A stretch of 64,000 nt of DNA from Streptomyces sp. JHA26 (GTDB lineage: Bacteria; Actinomycetota; Actinomycetes; Streptomycetales; Streptomycetaceae): positions 1 through 64,000 of the forward strand of contig NZ_BDJC01000028.1 in the NCBI RefSeq assembly GCF_002005565.1, in the 5' to 3' direction. The translations under genes and the position numbers were made by a program. This document shows, in pieces, positions 63,198-64,000 of this stretch (position 1 is its first letter; every line of letters begins with the position of its first letter). The notes under the pieces were generated by a model that searched no databases, had not been told where the DNA came from, and saw only the letters and a program-made list of their open reading frames with translations.

Positions 63198-64000
63198 TCA
63201 CATGAACGACAGCTGGACGGGCTCCGTCGCAGCAGGCGTGCCCGCGTGCTCCGCCCCCTGGATCCGGCGCGGCATCCCCGGACGCGTCGGACCGATGCCG
63301 TACTCCTGGGCGAGGGCGTGCACCTGGCCGGTGATGCGGCGCTGGTACCACTTCGGGGCGTAGGCGCCCTCGGCGTACAGGCGTTCGTAGCGGCGCACCA
63401 GGTGCGGGTGGTGCCGCCCGAGCCAGGTCATGAACCACTCCCGTGCGCCCGGGCGCAGATGGAGGACCAGGGGGGTGACCGAGGTGGCGCCGGACGCGGC
63501 GACGGCGCGGACCGTGGCGCGCAGCTGCGCCGGTTCGTCGCCGAGGAAGGGGACGACCGGCGCCATCAGCACCCCGCAGTCGATGCCGTGCTCGGTCAGG
63601 GTCCGGACGACGTCCAGCCGGCGTTCCGGTGCGGGTGTGCCCGGCTCCACCGTGCGCCACAGGTCGGCGTCGGTGAAGCCGACCGAGACGGAGATGCCGA
63701 CGTCCGTGACGCGTGCCGCCCGGGTCAGCAGGTCCAGGTCGCGCAGGATCAGCGTGCCCTTGGTGAGGACCGAGAAGGGGTTCGCGCGTTCCGTGAGGGC
63801 CTCGATGATGCCCGGCATCAGGCGGTAGCGGCCCTCGGCGCGCTGGTAGCAGTCGACGTTGGTGCCCATCGCCACGTGCTCGCCCTGCCAGCGGCGGGAG
63901 GCCAGCTGACGGCGCAGCAGGTCGGGGGCGTTCACCTTGACGACGATCTGCGAGTCGAAGCCGAGGCCCGTGTCGAGGTCCAGGTAGCTGTGCGTCTTGC
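63198..64000 (-). CDS. Radical SAM protein, Rv2578c/SPL-like (5' end outside window)
   Basis: The C-terminal 267 residues or so of a protein running off the right edge. Visible are KTHSYLDLDTGLGFDSQIVV at the edge, APDLLRRQL, VAMGTNVDCYQRAEGRYRLM, LTKGTLILRDLDLL and VGISVSVGFTDADLW, typical of the Rv2578c family of radical SAM proteins related to spore photoproduct lyase. The CxxxCxxC cluster motif would lie just upstream, beyond the window, so the catalytic site cannot be confirmed. Function unknown. Confidence 0.82.
   Translation of the reverse strand, partial: KTHSYLDLDTGLGFDSQIVVKVNAPDLLRRQLASRRWQGEHVAMGTNVDCYQRAEGRYRLMPGIIEALTERANPFSVLTKGTLILRDLDLLTRAARVTDVGISVSVGFTDADLWRTVEPGTPAPERRLDVVRTLTEHGIDCGVLMAPVVPFLGDEPAQLRATVRAVAASGATSVTPLVLHLRPGAREWFMTWLGRHHPHLVRRYERLYAEGAYAPKWYQRRITGQVHALAQEYGIGPTRPGMPRRIQGAEHAGTPAATEPVQLSFM

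Overview
The window is about 72% G+C, has the strong third-position G/C bias of an actinomycete, uses GTG starts freely, and carries F420-type oxidoreductases, an NmtR-type ArsR regulator and a complete ethylmalonyl-CoA operon. It is almost certainly a Streptomyces chromosome. From memory, the order psd-pssA next to the ccr operon resembles the S. coelicolor SCO6469-SCO6473 neighbourhood; I could not check this. No rRNA, tRNA, CRISPR array, insertion sequence, prophage or attachment site was recognised.

Layout. (1) 0.1-9.5 kb: a dense partner-switching cluster (anti-sigma ATPases, MEDS sensors, STAS antagonists, PP2C phosphatases and a giant hybrid kinase/phosphatase interrupted by two one-base frameshifts), followed by a hemerythrin-like protein with a sigma-B-like promoter. 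No sigma factor gene is in view. (2) 9.7-15.5 kb: secreted gamma-glutamyltransferase, a ClpC-type unfoldase, and a second-copy-type methionine aminopeptidase divergent from a small XRE regulator. (3) 15.7-23.3 kb: a cyclic-ureide (dihydropyrimidine/hydantoin) catabolic cluster: beta-ureidopropionase, class III aminotransferase, dihydropyrimidinase, LLM oxidoreductase, and, beyond a CAP-domain protein, an NCS1 transporter. (4) 23.3-33.2 kb: secreted protein, lipoate ligase-like protein, a membrane SpoIIE-type phosphatase, a second GGT, an inositol-phosphatase-like enzyme, an FAD oxidoreductase and a macrodomain protein. (5) 33.4-37.3 kb: a Tat-exported beta-galactosidase with a LamG insertion. 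(6) 38.2-45.5 kb: an NmtR/P1B-4 ATPase metal-efflux pair, an alkylation-repair pair (Ada-AlkA and Ogt), LLM enzyme, Nudix hydrolase and glycerate kinase. (7) 45.7-56.6 kb, all on the minus strand: psd-pssA, then mcd, mch, mcl, ecm and ccr in transcription order ccr to mcd, a TetR regulator, and a duplicated 3-hydroxyacyl-CoA dehydrogenase. (8) 56.9-64 kb: HEAT-repeat protein, GNAT, RidA, secreted tripeptidyl peptidase, a decayed RidA fragment, an XRE regulator with MFS exporter, and a radical SAM protein cut by the window edge.

How it works together. The ccr operon plus the hydroxyacyl-CoA dehydrogenase turns acetyl-CoA-derived C4 units into glyoxylate and propionyl-CoA precursors for anaplerosis and polyketide extender units. 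Its promoter carries two strong inverted repeats beside a TetR gene. The ureide cluster would take up and hydrolyse cyclic ureides to beta-amino acids and deaminate them, but no dihydropyrimidine dehydrogenase is present. A recurring feature is leaderless expression: at least seven genes have a TAnnnT hexamer 6-7 nt before the start codon and no Shine-Dalgarno sequence. I found no clearly new multi-gene system. The most useful new observations are promoter architectures (ccr; nmtR/P-ATPase; map/XRE) and two decayed or frameshifted genes.
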